Assembly: GCA_028583605.1 (NCBI GenBank)
Contig: CM053332.1
Coordinates: 14,310,442-14,374,441, forward strand
Source: Dastarcus helophoroides
Taxonomy: Eukaryota > Arthropoda > Insecta > Coleoptera > Bothrideridae
DNA length: 64,000 nt
Direction of reading: 5' to 3'
A program made the translations under genes and the position numbers. Shown one piece after another: positions 21,261 to 32,640 of the stretch (position 1 is its first letter; each line of letters opens with the position of its first letter). The notes beneath the pieces are model-generated. The model was not told the DNA's origin. It worked only from the letters and a program-made list of their open reading frames with translations, and ran no database searches.

Positions 21261-21590
21261 ATATTTTTGTTTTAAATGAGGAGACAAACAAATATATTCA
21301 GAAAGCTAAAAAGGCATCAAACAGAAAAATATGGTTTTAAAAGAAAGACTTTCTTATTTGTCTGACTAAAAATTTCTGCTTTCATTCATTTAAGATAATG
21401 GCCCACAGCTGCCTAGTGCATAAATTCACTTGGATTAATTATTATTTTTTAAAGACATCAGCAGTTATTTTGGGAGAAAAAATTTGTTAATAAACTTGAT
21501 TGACATTTACTTCTTGTACCTCAAGGGCGTAGGCCGAGAGGCTGAGAAAATGATTGTTAAAAAACCTTCCTACTGAGTAATATTTATTAT
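21261..21590. other. AT-rich unassigned sequence
   Basis: No gene or element could be supported; the LINE 3' fragment begins at its right edge. Confidence 0.35.
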
Positions 21591-21703
21591 TTTTTTTATG
21601 TTCAATCCACTCGCAAAGGATAATCCTATTATGCCTTCAGAGCACCTCAAGTAGGATGCGGAAACAAGGAGAGATGGCAATGAACCGCCTTCTTAAACCT
21701 TTT
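21591..21703 (-). mobile_element. CR1/Jockey-superfamily LINE 3'-end fragment
   Basis: CAATCCACTCGCAAAGGATAA, TATTATGCCTTCAGAGCAC and GGCAATGAACCGCCTTCTTA match, on the minus strand, the 3' ends of the copies at 28676-29730 and 46230-46870 (FRKAVHRHLLLF region to the tail). Confidence 0.7.
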
Positions 21704-22130
21704 CACCTAACTGGAGAGATTAAAACTTCCAGGTCAAAGTCTAACTTTTGAAAAAGAGCTAAACTTTGAGAAAAAACTTTTCCGCGAACTACAGAAATGT
21801 TGAAATTTCGAAGAAGACAACAATTCAGAAAAAATGGAAACTTCCAAAAGTCGAGTTTTGAGAAAAAAAGTGGCAGTTTTCAAGTTGAATTTGGAGAAGA
21901 AAAATGCAATTTTCAAAAATATTTTCCTCAGAATTTTTACATGTTCTTATTTACAAGAAATCTTCCTCTCAATATTTGCCAAAAAAAGTATTCTTAAAAT
22001 ATTTGATTTTTATTAAAATTCAGATCAAATTTTAGAAAAAATAAACGAATGTTATGGAAAAGTCGAAAATTTGAGAAAAAGTCCAATTTTAAATAGAAAT
22101 GTCGAGAAACAATGCCGAAGGTAAAAGTCA

Positions 22131-23074
22131 AAATTTGGGGAATATGATGAATTTCGAGAACCAAGTTGAAATTATCGTAAAATCAAATGAAAAAAAAAAA
22201 CGAAGTATTAATAAAATAACATCGAACAAAAATCACCATTTGAAAAATTATCGTTGAACTTTCGAGAAAAAGATCGAATTTTCTAGAAAACATTACATTT
22301 CCAAGAGGAAGTCCAACTTTGGAGGGATAATTAAAATTTTGAGAATAAAGTAGTGATTTTGAAAAAGACGAATTTCTAGTTAAAAATTTTGTAAAAGTCA
22401 GAATTTTCAGTAAATTGAATTAAAAATAAAAATCTAAAATTTGGGGAAATGGATGAATTTCGAAAACCAAGTCGAAGTTATCGTAAAATCAAAATAAAAA
22501 ACGAAGTATGAATAAAATGAAATTTCTAAAAAAATCACGATTTAAAAAAATGTCATTAAAATTTCGAGAAAAAGATCGAATTTTTTAAAAACCATTCAAA
22601 GTGTCCAAGAGAAAGTTCAATTTTGGAAGGATAATTAAAATTTTGAGAATAAAGTGGTGATTTTAAAAAAGACGAATTTCTAGTTAAAAATTTTGGAAAA
22701 GTCAGAATTTTCAGTAAATCGAATTAAAAATAAAAATCTAAAATTTGCGGAAATGGATGAATTTCGAAAACCAAGTCGAAATTATCGTAAAATCAAATTA
22801 AAAAAGTATTAATAAAAAGAAATTCGAAAAAAATCACGATTTGAAAAAATATCATTGAAATTTCGAGAAAAAGATCCAATTTTCTAAAAAACATTCAAAA
22901 TTTCCAAGAGAAAGCCCAATTTTGGAAGGATAATTAAAATTTTGAGAACAAAGTAGTGATTTTCAAACAGAGGAATTTCTAGTTAAAAATTTTGGAAAAG
23001 TCAGAATTTTCAGTAAATCGAATTAAAAATAAAAATGTAAAATTTGGGGAATTGGATGAATTTCGAGAATCAAG
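22131..23074. repeat. ~300-bp tandem satellite, left block
   Basis: Each unit contains, in order, GGATGAATTTCGAAAACCAA, TTATCGTAAAATCAAATTAA, ATCACGATTTGAAAAAATAT, AGAAAAAGATCGAATTTTCT, CCAATTTTGGAAGGATAATT and AGACGAATTTCTAGTTAAAA. The GGATGAATTT word recurs at about 22146, 22451, 22755 and 23054, a period near 300 bp. The array continues after the insertion at 23075-23575. Confidence 0.85.
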
Positions 23075-23154
23075 ATAACGAAGGCTTCCACGGTCAGAGT
23101 CAGTACAGGATATACTTCTTCCGAGATTGGACCGTGTCAAAGAACTACTAAAAG

Positions 23155-23199
23155 TGTTCGACGTTTCGCTCACCATCGTAGGGGGCTTGTTCAGGAACA
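23155..23199 (-). ncRNA. Hammerhead-like motif with mutated core
   Basis: Minus-strand partner of the motif at 23486-23530. Stem I TGTTC/GAACA and GAAAC-GTC are intact, but the core reads CTGAACA: the G at position 8, needed for catalysis, is C. Expected to be inactive. Confidence 0.5.
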
Positions 23200-23485
23200 A
23201 AGAAAAGAAACAATAAATGAAAAGAGGAATATGAGAGAATATGCAAAAATGAAAGAATGATAAGGCCAACATCAGAGCACGGTAACTCAGTATGTCCACC
23301 ATACCAGAGGAGAAACTTTTCTGAATTGAAAATTGGTACAAAGAATAAGAATGTTTAGACAGAAGAGCACGGTAACTCAGTATGTCCACCATACCTGAGG
23401 CGAAACTCTTTTGGAAATTGACCTTTTCATTCTTTCATTTTTTGGGTATTCCCTCATATTCCTCTTTTTATTTTTTTCCTTTCTT

Positions 23486-23530
23486 TGTTCCTGAAGAAGC
23501 CTCCTACGATGGTGGGCGAAACGTCGAACA
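23486..23530 (+). ncRNA. Hammerhead-like ribozyme motif, second family
   Basis: Stem I TGTTC (23486-23490) pairs perfectly with GAACA (23526-23530). The core is CTGAAGA (23491-23497). One A follows, then stem II GCCTCC/GGTGGGC around TACGAT (about six pairs with one bulge), then GAAAC and the triplet GTC. Stem III is essentially absent, so efficient cleavage would need a dimer. Its stems share no sequence with the other terminus family, yet the core layout is the same. Confidence 0.6.
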
Positions 23531-23575
23531 CTTTTAGTAGTTCTTTGACACGGTCCAATCCCGGAAGAAGTATAT

Positions 23576-25345
23576 CGAGAAACAAGTTGAAATTATTGTA
23601 AAATCAAATTAAAAAACAAAATATTAATAAAACGAAATCCGAAAAGATCACGATTTGAAAAAATATCATTAAAATATGGAGAAAAAGATCGAATTTTCTA
23701 GATAACATTCAAAATTTCCAACCAAAAGCCCAATTTTGGTAGGATAATTAAAATTTTGAGAATAAGGCAGCGATTTTGAAAAAGACGAATTTCTAGTTAA
23801 AAATTTTGGAATAGTCACAATTTTCAGTAAATCGAATTAAAAATAAAAATCTAAAATTTGGGGAAATGGATGAATTTCGAAAACCAAGTCGAAATTAACG
23901 TAAAATCAAATTAAAAAGGTATTAATAAAAAGAAGTTCGAAAAAAAACACGATTTGAAAAAATATCATTGAAATTTCGAGAAAAAGATCGAATTTTCTAA
24001 AAAAACATTCAAAATTTCCAAGAGAAAGTCCAATTTTGGAAGGATAATTAAAATTTTGAGAATAAAGTACTGATTTTGAAACAGACGAATTTCTAGTTAA
24101 AAATTTTGGAAAAGTCAGAATTTTCACTAAATCGAATTAAAAATAAAAATCTAAAATTTGCGGAATTGGATGTATTTCGAGAATCAAGTTGAAATTATCG
24201 TAAAATTAAATTAAAAAACAAAATATTAATAAAGTGAAATCCGAAAAAATCACGATTTGAAAAAATATCATTAAAATTTCGAGAAAAAGATCGAATTTTC
24301 TAGAAAACATTCAAAATGTCCAAGAAAAAGTCCAATTTTGGAAGGATAATTAAAATTTTGAGAACAAAGTAGTGATTTTCAAACAGACGAATTTTTAGTT
24401 AAAAATTCTGGAAGTCAGAATTTTCAGTAAATCGAATTAAAAATAAAAATCTTAAATTTGGGGAAATAGATGAATTTCGAAAACCAAGTAAAAATTATCG
24501 TAAAATCAAATTAAAAAAGTATTAAAAAAAAAGAAATTAAAAAAAAACACGATTTGAAAAAATATCATTGAAATTTCAAAAGAAAGATCGAATTTTCTAA
24601 AAAACATTCAAAATTTCCAAAAGAAAGACCAGTTTTGGAAGGATAATTAAAATTTTGATTTTGAAACAGACGAATTTCTAGTTAAAAATTTTGGAAAAGT
24701 CAGAATTTTCACTAAATCGAATTAAAAATAAAAATCTAAAATTTGCGGAATTGGATGAATTTGGAGAATCAAGTTGAAATTATCGTAAAATCAAATTAAA
24801 AAACAAAATATTAATAAAACTAAATTCCAAAAAAATCACGATTTGAAAAAATATCATTAAAATTTCGACAAAAGGTCGAATTTTCTAGAAAACATTCAAA
24901 ATTTCCAAGAAAAAGTCCAATTTTGGAAGGATAATTAAAATTTTTTGAAGAAAGTAGTGATTTTGATACAGACGAATTTCTAGTTAGTTAGTTAGTTCGA
25001 AAAGTCAAAATTTTCAGTAAATCGAATTAAAAATAAAAATCTAAAATTTGCGGAATTGGATGAATTTCTAAAATCAAATTGAAATTATCGTAAAATCAAA
25101 TTAAAAAAACGAAGTATTAATAAAATGAAATTCGAAAAAAATCAAGATTTGAAAAAATATCATTACAATTTCGAGAAAAAGATCGAATTTTCTAGAAAAC
25201 ATTCTAAATTTCCAAGAAAAAGTCCAATTTTGGAAGGATAATTAAAAATTTGAGAATAAAGTAGTGATTTTAAAAAAGACGAATTTCTAATTACAAATTT
25301 TGGAAAAGTCCGAATTTTCAGTAAATCGTATTAAAAGTAAAAACC
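23576..25345. repeat. ~300-bp tandem satellite, right block
   Basis: Same unit as 22131-23074; GGATGAATTT-type words recur at about 23868, 24168, 24468, 24753 and 25068. One unit near 24985 carries a short GTTAGTTAGTTAGTT expansion. Open frames such as 23906-24127 on the minus strand are satellite artefacts. Confidence 0.85.
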
Positions 25346-25839
25346 TAACCTTTCTTAAGAGCTCGAAAGATGTTTAAAATCCGTAAAATCTCCTCAGTTC
25401 GAAAAAGGTCAAAATTTTTAAATGAAGTGACGCAATTTTTTTTAAATCGATTTTTGGGAAAGAAAAATGGCAGTTGCCAAAAGCATTGTCATTAAAATTT
25501 AAAATTTAGTGAAGATATCAAATTTGCAAAAAATTTTTTTCTCAAAATCCCTAAAAATGTTTTTCTCAAGATTTTTGTCAACATTCTGATCTAATTTACA
25601 GCAAAGTTGATATTTTTAGAAACATAAACCATGACATTTTGAGAAGTAGGTCGAAATTTGTTAAAATAAGAGAAAATTAAAAAAGTGGGGAAATTTCAAA
25701 AAAATAAACGATTTTTGAAGCAAATGTTCAAAAAGCATAATTTTGGAAATGGAATCGAAATTTAGAAAAAGACGGATTTTGAGGCAAAGTTGAATTCAAA
25801 TAAAAGACCACTTTGACAGAAAAATTTTGAAAAAAAGAC
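25346..25839. other. A-rich low-complexity sequence
   Basis: Degenerate AAATTTTGA-type words between the satellite and the ~700-bp duplication; no gene seen. Confidence 0.55.
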
Positions 25840-27240
25840 TAATTTTGAGGCAAAGACAAATTTTAGAAAAAGACCACTTTAAGGGAAACATTTTGGAAAA
25901 AGGACGAAATTAGAGGAAAAAGTCGAAATTGTTAAAGCCTTTAAATATCGAATATTGAGATATAAATCAAAATTTCGTGAGAAAGCAACTAGTCAACATT
26001 TTTGAAAAATGAGATTCTAAAAAGTAGATGTTTTCAAAAAACGCCCAATGTTAAAAAAACGGAATTTTGAAAAAAACTAAATTTTGAGAACACTTCGCAA
26101 TGAACAAAAAGTTCAAAATATTCCAGAGAAAATCAAATAAAAAAAAACTAATTTTGGGATAGTCAAAATATAAAAGAAAATTATTGAAAAAGTCGAAATT
26201 TAGCGAAAAAAACGTCGAGGAACAAATGAAAGCATTGCACAAAAATCTAATTTTAAGAAAACTGTTTAATTCTGAGAATGGTCGTTTATAAAAAACAAAT
26301 TCTGAAAGAAAATTGAAATTTTGAAAAAATGATGAACTTAGGAACATACAGGATCCGACTTTCAGAGTCAAAATTTCGAAAAAGCGTGGATTTTGTAAAG
26401 ATTTATCAAATTTCGAAAAAAAAAACGAATTTTGAGATAAAGATGGAAATTTTGCAAAATGTTGAGAAAAAGGTTTAATTTTAATGAAAATTTAAAATTT
26501 TCTAGAGAAGGTCACCTTTTATTGAAAATTAGAAAAGCCTAATTTTGAAGGCAAAGTCGAATTTTAGAAAAAGACCACTTTTAGAGAAAAATTTAAATTA
26601 AAAGATGAACTTGGAGGAAAAAGTCGAAATTGCTAAATCTATTAAACATCGAATATTGAGATATAAATCAAAATTTTGTGAGAAAGCAACGAGCTCAAAA
26701 TTTTTGGAAAATCAGATTCTAAAGAGTCGATGTTTTTAAAAAACGCTCAATGTTAAAAAAATAATGGAATCTTGAAAAAAGCTAAGTTTTGAGAAAATTT
26801 GAAATGAATTAAAAAATTTAAAATATTACAGAGAACGTCGAATTAAAAAAAAACTAATTTTGAAATACTCAATATACAAAAGAAGGTTTTTGAAAAAGTC
26901 GAACTTTAGCGAAAAAGACGCCGAGAACAACTTGAAAACATTGCACAAAAATCTAATTTTGAGAAAACTTAAAATATATATATTTTTAAAAAAGTCAAAA
27001 TTTAGGGAAAAGACGCCGAGAACAAATGAAAACATTGCACACTGTTTTTGAGAAAACAGTCAAATTCTGAGAACGGTCGTTTATAAAAAACAAATTCTAA
27101 AAAGAAAATTGAAATTTTGAAAAAATGATGAACTTTGAGTTTTTCAGGAACATACAGGATCCGACTTTGAGAGTCGAAATGTCGAAAAAGCGTGGATTTT
27201 GTAAAATTGTGCAAAATAGATCTAAATGTTGAGAAAAAGG
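25840..27240. repeat. ~700-bp tandem duplication
   Basis: Two long units share, in order, AAAAAGACCACTTT (25866 and 26567), CGAATATTGAGATATAAATC (25948 and 26649), GAGAAAGCAAC, CGTTTATAAAAAACAAATTC and CATACAGGATCCGACTTT (26344 and about 27150). The second unit has an extra ~105 bp from a local duplication near 26930-27040. The Phe-rich minus-strand frames here are repeat artefacts. Confidence 0.8.
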
Positions 27241-27532
27241 TTTAAGTGAGAATTCGGAATTTTCTAGCGAGTGACAACTGTTATCAAAATTTAGAAAAGC
27301 AATCGAATTTTAAGAAGAAATTTAAGGAAAAAAGTCGAAATTTCCCGGTTGAATATTTATTTTCTCTTGACTGCTCGAGTCAGAGGGAGACAATCGTTCC
27401 TCAATGTGGCGTCAGAAAATGTCTAATAAACGTCGAAATTTTGACAAGTTTTGTCCTTTTAAAACAATTTAAAATTTCCAAAAAATATCTTTCAAAATTT
27501 CCAGGTAATTATACTTCTCAAAATTTTTAAAA

Positions 27533-27640
27533 ACTACAGAACTTGTCTTCTGAAACCAAGAAAGATTAAAAAACACAACAAAGGTTGCTCTAACGCATTT
27601 CGACTGCCAAGCTGTCATCTTCAGAGAGATACTCAAAATT
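27533..27640 (-). mobile_element. Penelope-type terminus, solo
   Basis: CTTGTCTTCTGAAACCAAGA, AACACAACAAAGGTTGCTCT, then GCATTTCGACTGCC and AGCTGTCATCTTCAGAGAG. The distal CCACCAAAA end is missing. It carries the ribozyme-like motif listed at 27588-27628. Confidence 0.7.
27588..27628 (-). ncRNA. Hammerhead-like motif with a covarying stem II pair
   Basis: Stem I CTCT/AGAG, core CTGAAGA, one U, stem II GACAGC/GCAGTC, GAAA, triplet GTT. Relative to the common GATAGC/GCTATC stem, the third pair changes from T-A to C-G (both sides altered), while the next pair is mismatched (A-A). The core nucleotides are all retained. Confidence 0.5.
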
Positions 27641-27714
27641 TTTACTTTCTCATCAGAAGATTGACCAAATTTCTATGAAATGTCATATTTTAATAAACAA
27701 ACTGAAATTTGCAG

Positions 27715-28320
27715 TCAGATTTAAAAACAAGTTGAAATGTTCATATCTATAACTCAGCTAAGGAAAAACTTGGTGAGAAGGATTATGGCATTGGATATCT
27801 CAAAGGCCTTTGACAGAGCGACCGAGTCTGGCGCCGATCTCTTCTGGCCAAAATAACATCTTATGGTCTTCCTCCTGGACTCTGTTATTTGATATTCCAA
27901 TTTTCTCGCTGACAGATCTCTTCAAATCGTCGTTGATGGCATCTCATCCCAGACATTTGCGATTAATGCAGGGGTGCCTCAGGGGTCTCTTCTGTCTCCT
28001 ACTGTGGTTCTATTACACATAGATCTTATAAATTTAGCGATGTTCACTCCCATCAGCTACTATCAGTTGTGTCGAGTGAGGGCATAGTCTTGAGAGATGA
28101 TAGTAGCATGGGTGTCATCTTTTTTCTCTGACAAGCCATTATCCGTCTCTGCTTCAGATCGACTAAGGAAACAGCAGATACAGATGATTAATAGGGATCT
28201 CGAAATTATTCTGGAATGGGGTAAGAAAAATCTGATCGATTTCAACGCTTCAAAAACTCAGGCCAAGGTTTTCTTTAAGCAAACATCAAGGGATAATGCA
28301 ATAAGCATACAAGTTGAAAT
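27715..28320 (+). pseudogene. CR1/Jockey-superfamily LINE reverse transcriptase, broken copy A
   Basis: The translation shows pieces of the RT palm: LDISKAFD followed by a frame break at GACAGAGCGACCGAGTCTGG, then DLFKSSLMAS and an alternative-frame INAGVPQGS. The active-site region is altered (a block starting GATGTTCACTCCC replaces the normal codons before a DD word). The thumb follows (QIQMINRDLEIILEWGKKNL, IDFNASKTQAKVF). The same frame break and altered block occur at 32370-32900, so copies A and D come from one already defective ancestor. Confidence 0.78.
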
Positions 28321-28675
28321 GTTCATAAAAGGTCTAATTTCGAGAAATGGCGAAATTTCGGAAAAAAACACGTCGAATTTTTAAGTAAAAATTGAAAACT
28401 TTAAGAAAGTCATGTTTAATAAAAAGAAGTCGAATTTTATGAATAAATTCGAAATTTCAAAGCAAATAGACAAATTAATGAAAAAATATGGAATTTGAGA
28501 AAAAACTCTAAATTTTGAAAAAAATGTTCAAGGAAAGGATGAATTTCAAAACGTGCAATGGTTTTTGGAAAAAGTCCCTCCAGTTCGGTTGCTGCACGAG
28601 TCAGAGAGAACAACAAGAGCCCTACCCTGCTTTATTCTAGCTGTGTCTATGCTGTAGCCTCATTTTTTTATTGAA
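28321..28675. other. A-rich stretch and a short mixed patch
   Basis: Low-complexity sequence to about 28570. The patch at 28572-28660 holds GTTCGGTTGCTGCACG and CCCTGCTTTATTCTAGCTGT; its last part resembles 40555-40590. Origin unknown. Confidence 0.4.
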
Positions 28676-29730
28676 TTTAATCCACTCGCAAAGGGCAACC
28701 CCATTATGCCTTCAAAGTACTGCGAGTAGGATGCCGAAACAATAATAAATGGCGATGAACCGCCTTCCTAAACAACGATAGGTTGTAATTTTTGGAAGTT
28801 CTATAGAAAAAAAAGTCCTCGTAGACAGAAGTCCTCACTGTGTCAAGCTGGCCGCACAGGAATTTGCTGTCTCCAACTGTCTTGTATGCCTCAAAAATCA
28901 TGCCCTTGGGGGATCAATCCAATTAGTTCCTGCGAGCATCTCCCATGATAGCTACATGTAGAAAAGGAACAAGTCACCAACCATTCGCCTGTGCTCGAGA
29001 GAATCGGTCAAATGTATCGTCATCAATTAGGCGAATCGCTCTTCTTTGAATTGAATCCAAAAGAGCTAAAGTGTGCTTTGGGCTGAACTTTAAACATGAG
29101 AACAGTATTCCAGTGTTGGCCTAACTTGAGCTTTGTATAGTGTAAGTAGCTGATGAGATGTGAAGTACTTTCTAGCTCTAAAAAGAAAGCCTAACTTCTG
29201 AGAGAATGGACTTGGCAATGGCGCGCACATGATCGTCCCAAGAGAAGTTAGTGCTCGCATTCACTCCTAGGACAGGCAGATTAGATCCCATCGGGAGGAT
29301 TTCACCGTCCATTGGCATGTTTGTTGCATTATCCCTTGATAGTTTTCTTAGAGAAAACCGCAGCCTGAGTTTTTGAAGCATTAAAGTCGACCAGATTTTT
29401 CTTACCCCATTCCAGAATGATTTCGAGACTCCGATTAATCATCGATATCTGCTGTTCTCTTAGTCGATCTGAAGCAGCGACGAATAATCGTTTGTCGGAA
29501 GAAACAAGATGACACCAGGCTACTATCATCTATACCCAGCTGTATATCGGACTGGAAGTTGAAGCTAAGAGATTGTTTATGTGCAACATAAACAGAGTAG
29601 GAGACAAAAACGATCCCTGAGGTACCCCTGCATTAATCGCAAATGTCTCAGATGAGATGCCATCGAGGACGACCTGTCGTGTGTTTGACAGAACTCTAAA
29701 CTGCCTAGAAAATAATAACATAAAGTCAGT
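28676..29730 (-). pseudogene. CR1/Jockey-superfamily LINE, 3' half, copy B
   Basis: Read from 29730 downwards: RVLSNTRQVVLDGISSETFA, INAGVPQGSFLSPTLFMLHI (RT), a damaged active-site region, QISMINRSLEIILEWGKKNL, VDFNASKTQAAVFSKKT, then a C-terminal domain with LGVNASTNFSWDDHVRAIAK and finally NYNLSLFRKAVHRHLLLF. Frames shift between these pieces. The 3' untranslated end has ATTATGCC and the CACTCGCAAAGG word next to a short T run. More normal in sequence than copies A and D, but truncated at its 5' side. Confidence 0.8.
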
Positions 29731-30379
29731 AGTACTTTATTTTGAGATACAATATACTTTTTTCTTACCTTTAACAACCAGTATACTTAATTTACTCAAA
29801 TTGCTAAATCTTAACGTTATCTGAACTTGTGTATCGCTGCCGTGGCAAGACGAAAATTTGGTTAAACCGCCCCTTATCAATAGGTTAAGAACCGCTGCTC
29901 TACATCGATTTGCATTTAAGTTTTCCACATTGGTTAGGTTTTGTTTGAACTTGAGTGGTCAGCGACCCAAGGAGTATCGACTTATCATTCCTAGAATGTG
30001 TATTTTTAATCGTGTTATTCCAATTCCTTATCATTGTTAATAAATAATGGGTTAGTGTTATGGAAGTCGCGTTTACAAGCACCGAGATATATTTGTTTTA
30101 TAAACTATCGTATTGTTGACGTATTCTTCCCACCAATAAGGATCGTTCGATGAATGCATTTTTTATTTATCTTTAGAGGTCGACGGGAATGTTAAAGACC
30201 TTTCCTGCCTGCGATCTTTGCGAAATACAGTAGCCTTCGATGTCCGGTCAGGTTTCTTAAAAAAAGTACAATAACGCAGTGAAGAACATATTTGTATTAA
30301 AATACATGTTTCGAATTTTCAATAAGGTCTTCCCTATCCATCAATACAGTCCATTTGGTTTGCCCTAACTAAGACTTGC
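29731..30379. other. Unassigned sequence 5' of LINE copy D
   Basis: Moderate-complexity sequence with short open frames on both strands around 29858-30082 that show no domain I recognise. It could be a host remnant or a degraded element. Confidence 0.3.
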
Positions 30380-30844
30380 ACACATAATTTCGACACAAGA
30401 GGAGAATTTGTGTTTTGTCTTGTCAACTGGAATCTGCTGATTATGATTTGCTTGAAAATCTGCTCCAAGAGCGAAGTAATATTCATTTGTTCATTTTATT
30501 TGTCTCCAAACGATCCTTCATACAGACAACTCTTCTCTAATCTCTCCGCAACCTTTGACCACCTACAGACGAATTATCCAAAAGCTGAGGTCGTATTTCT
30601 GGGTAACTTCAACGTACACAACATCCACCTGGCTAAGGTTTTCTTCCCGAACTGACGACGTGGGAAGAGTGGCAGAGGCTCTCGCCATCACTTGATGGAT
30701 TAGCGCAATTAGTTGAGGGACCCACAAGAATTCCTGATGTAGATACCCATCAACCTAATCTACTCGACCTTTTCCTTACAAATTCACCAAATGCGTATAA
30801 AATCTCTTGTGACATCACCGCTTGGAAATTCGGATTACATAGCA

Positions 30845-30988
<144 letters not shown>

Positions 30989-32257
30989 TCATATACCACC
31001 TCTTTCCCAGACGCAGTCCCAGTAGGGTTTGGCACTTTAACTCTGCAAACTGCGAAGAATTAAGAGACTTCTTTGCATTTTTCTCATGGCACGAAGGTCT
31101 GCTTTAACTCAGACAACCCTTCCTTAGTCGCCGAATCCATCACGGAAACTATCGTGATTGGTATGGTACTCCCAAAGAAGTCTTCCTCCTGCAGAGGCTA
31201 GCCTCCAGTAAATCTTGGTTCAACAAAGAATGTGCTCGGGTTGTCTCCATGCAAAAATCGTGCATATCGTTGTTACAGAAATAATCCTTTAGTCGAGACT
31301 CGAACCTTCTTTGAAATTCTTGTACACAGGTTATTGACGAAGTGAAAAGTGATTTCGGTCGTAAAATTTGCCAGAGGCTTATCAACTGTCCGAAAGATTC
31401 CAGGTCTTTTCGGGGATTTGTAAAGTCAATTGGAAAGAATTTTACATCTTCAAATTTTCCACCATTACTCGACGACAATAACAATATTGCGACTACTTCC
31501 AAGGAAAATGCTGACTTGCTAGCCTTTATGTTTGCTGAAAATTCCAATCTTGATTCTCGCAACGCAGAATCTCTACCCTTCCTAAGGTTGGTAGTTCGAT
31601 GCCTGACGTTTTTTTCAGACAACGCACAATCAGGAAGATTCTTCTCGAACTGGCGACACCTCGAAAGCTTCTGGCCTTGATGGTATTCCCGCTATTGTTC
31701 TTAAGAAGTGTGCCCCAGAGTTGACTCCTGTTCTAAGCAAATTGTTTACACTCTCTTACAACAAAAGTGCATTCCCTAACATCTGGAAATCTGCTAGAGT
31801 GCAGCCTGTCCCTAAAAAGGGAAAAAGGAATCTGGCTAACAACAGTCGCCCTATATCTTTGTTACCTGTTATATCTAAAGTGATGGAAAAGGTTATCAAC
31901 ATCGAGATTCTCAAATATCTGGAGGAAAATAGAATCATCTCTGGCAGGCAATACGGTTTTAGACAACAACGCTCTACTGGCGATCTACTGGCATATGTTA
32001 CTCTTATCTGTAACTCAGCTATGGAGAAACACGGTGAAGCTGGGATTGTGGCATTGGATATCTCAAAGGCTTTCGACAGAGTCTGGCACCGATCTCTTCT
32101 CGCCAAATTAACATCTTATGGTCTTCCTCCTCGACTCTGTCATTTGATATCCAATTTTCTCGCTGACAGATCTCTTCAGGCTGTCTCATCCGAGATATTT
32201 GCGATTAACGAAGGGGTGCCTCAGGGGTCTGTTCTGTCTTTAACTCTTTTTCTATTG

Positions 32258-32640
32258 CACATCGAGATTCTGAAATATTTGGAGGAGAATAGAATCATCT
32301 CGGACAGGCAATATGGTTTTAGGCAACAATGCTCGATTGGCGATCTACTGGCATATGTTACTCATATCTATAACTCAGCTAAGGAAAAACATGGTGAGGA
32401 GGATTATGGCATTGGATATCTCAAAGGCCTTTGACAGAGCGACAGAGTCTGGCACCGATCTCTTCTGGCCAAAATAACCTCTTATGGTCTTCCTCCTGGA
32501 CTCTGTTATTTGATATTCCAATTTTCTCGCTGACAGATCTCTTCAAATCGTCGTTGATGACATCTCATCCGAGACATTTGCGATTAATGCAGGGGTGCCT
32601 CAGGGCTCTCTCCTGTCTCCTACTGTGGTTCTATTACACA
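32258..32640 (+). repeat. Internal duplication of the RT domain in LINE copy D
   Basis: ATCGAGATTCTGAAATATTT restarts the RT segment already present from about 31900 (ATCGAGATTCTCAAATATCT). The second unit carries the frame break GACAGAGCGACAGAGTCTGG seen in copy A; the first unit does not. So the second unit is not a simple tandem duplicate of the first but derives from the copy-A lineage. Confidence 0.75.

Larger units (their letters stand above)
23075..23575. mobile_element. Penelope-type terminal palindrome, second family, inserted in the satellite
   Basis: A 501-bp insert flanked by CGAGAATCAAG (23064-23074) and CGAGAAACAAG (23576-23586), an imperfect 11-bp target duplication. Inverted arms share ACTTCTTCCGAGATTGGACC / GGTCCAATCCCGGAAGAAGT, AGAACTACTAAAAGTGTTCG and a GAAACGTCGAAC-containing ribozyme-like core. 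The centre holds a direct duplication of AGCACGGTAACTCAGTATG (near 23276 and 23367). No coding sequence. Assignment to Penelope-like elements rests on the inverted arms and the CTGAAGA...GAAACGTC word, not on an ORF. Confidence 0.6.

Noticed and set aside
22131..25345. CRISPR-like direct repeats
   Set aside because: Units are ~300 bp and tandem without unique spacers of constant size; this is a eukaryotic satellite.
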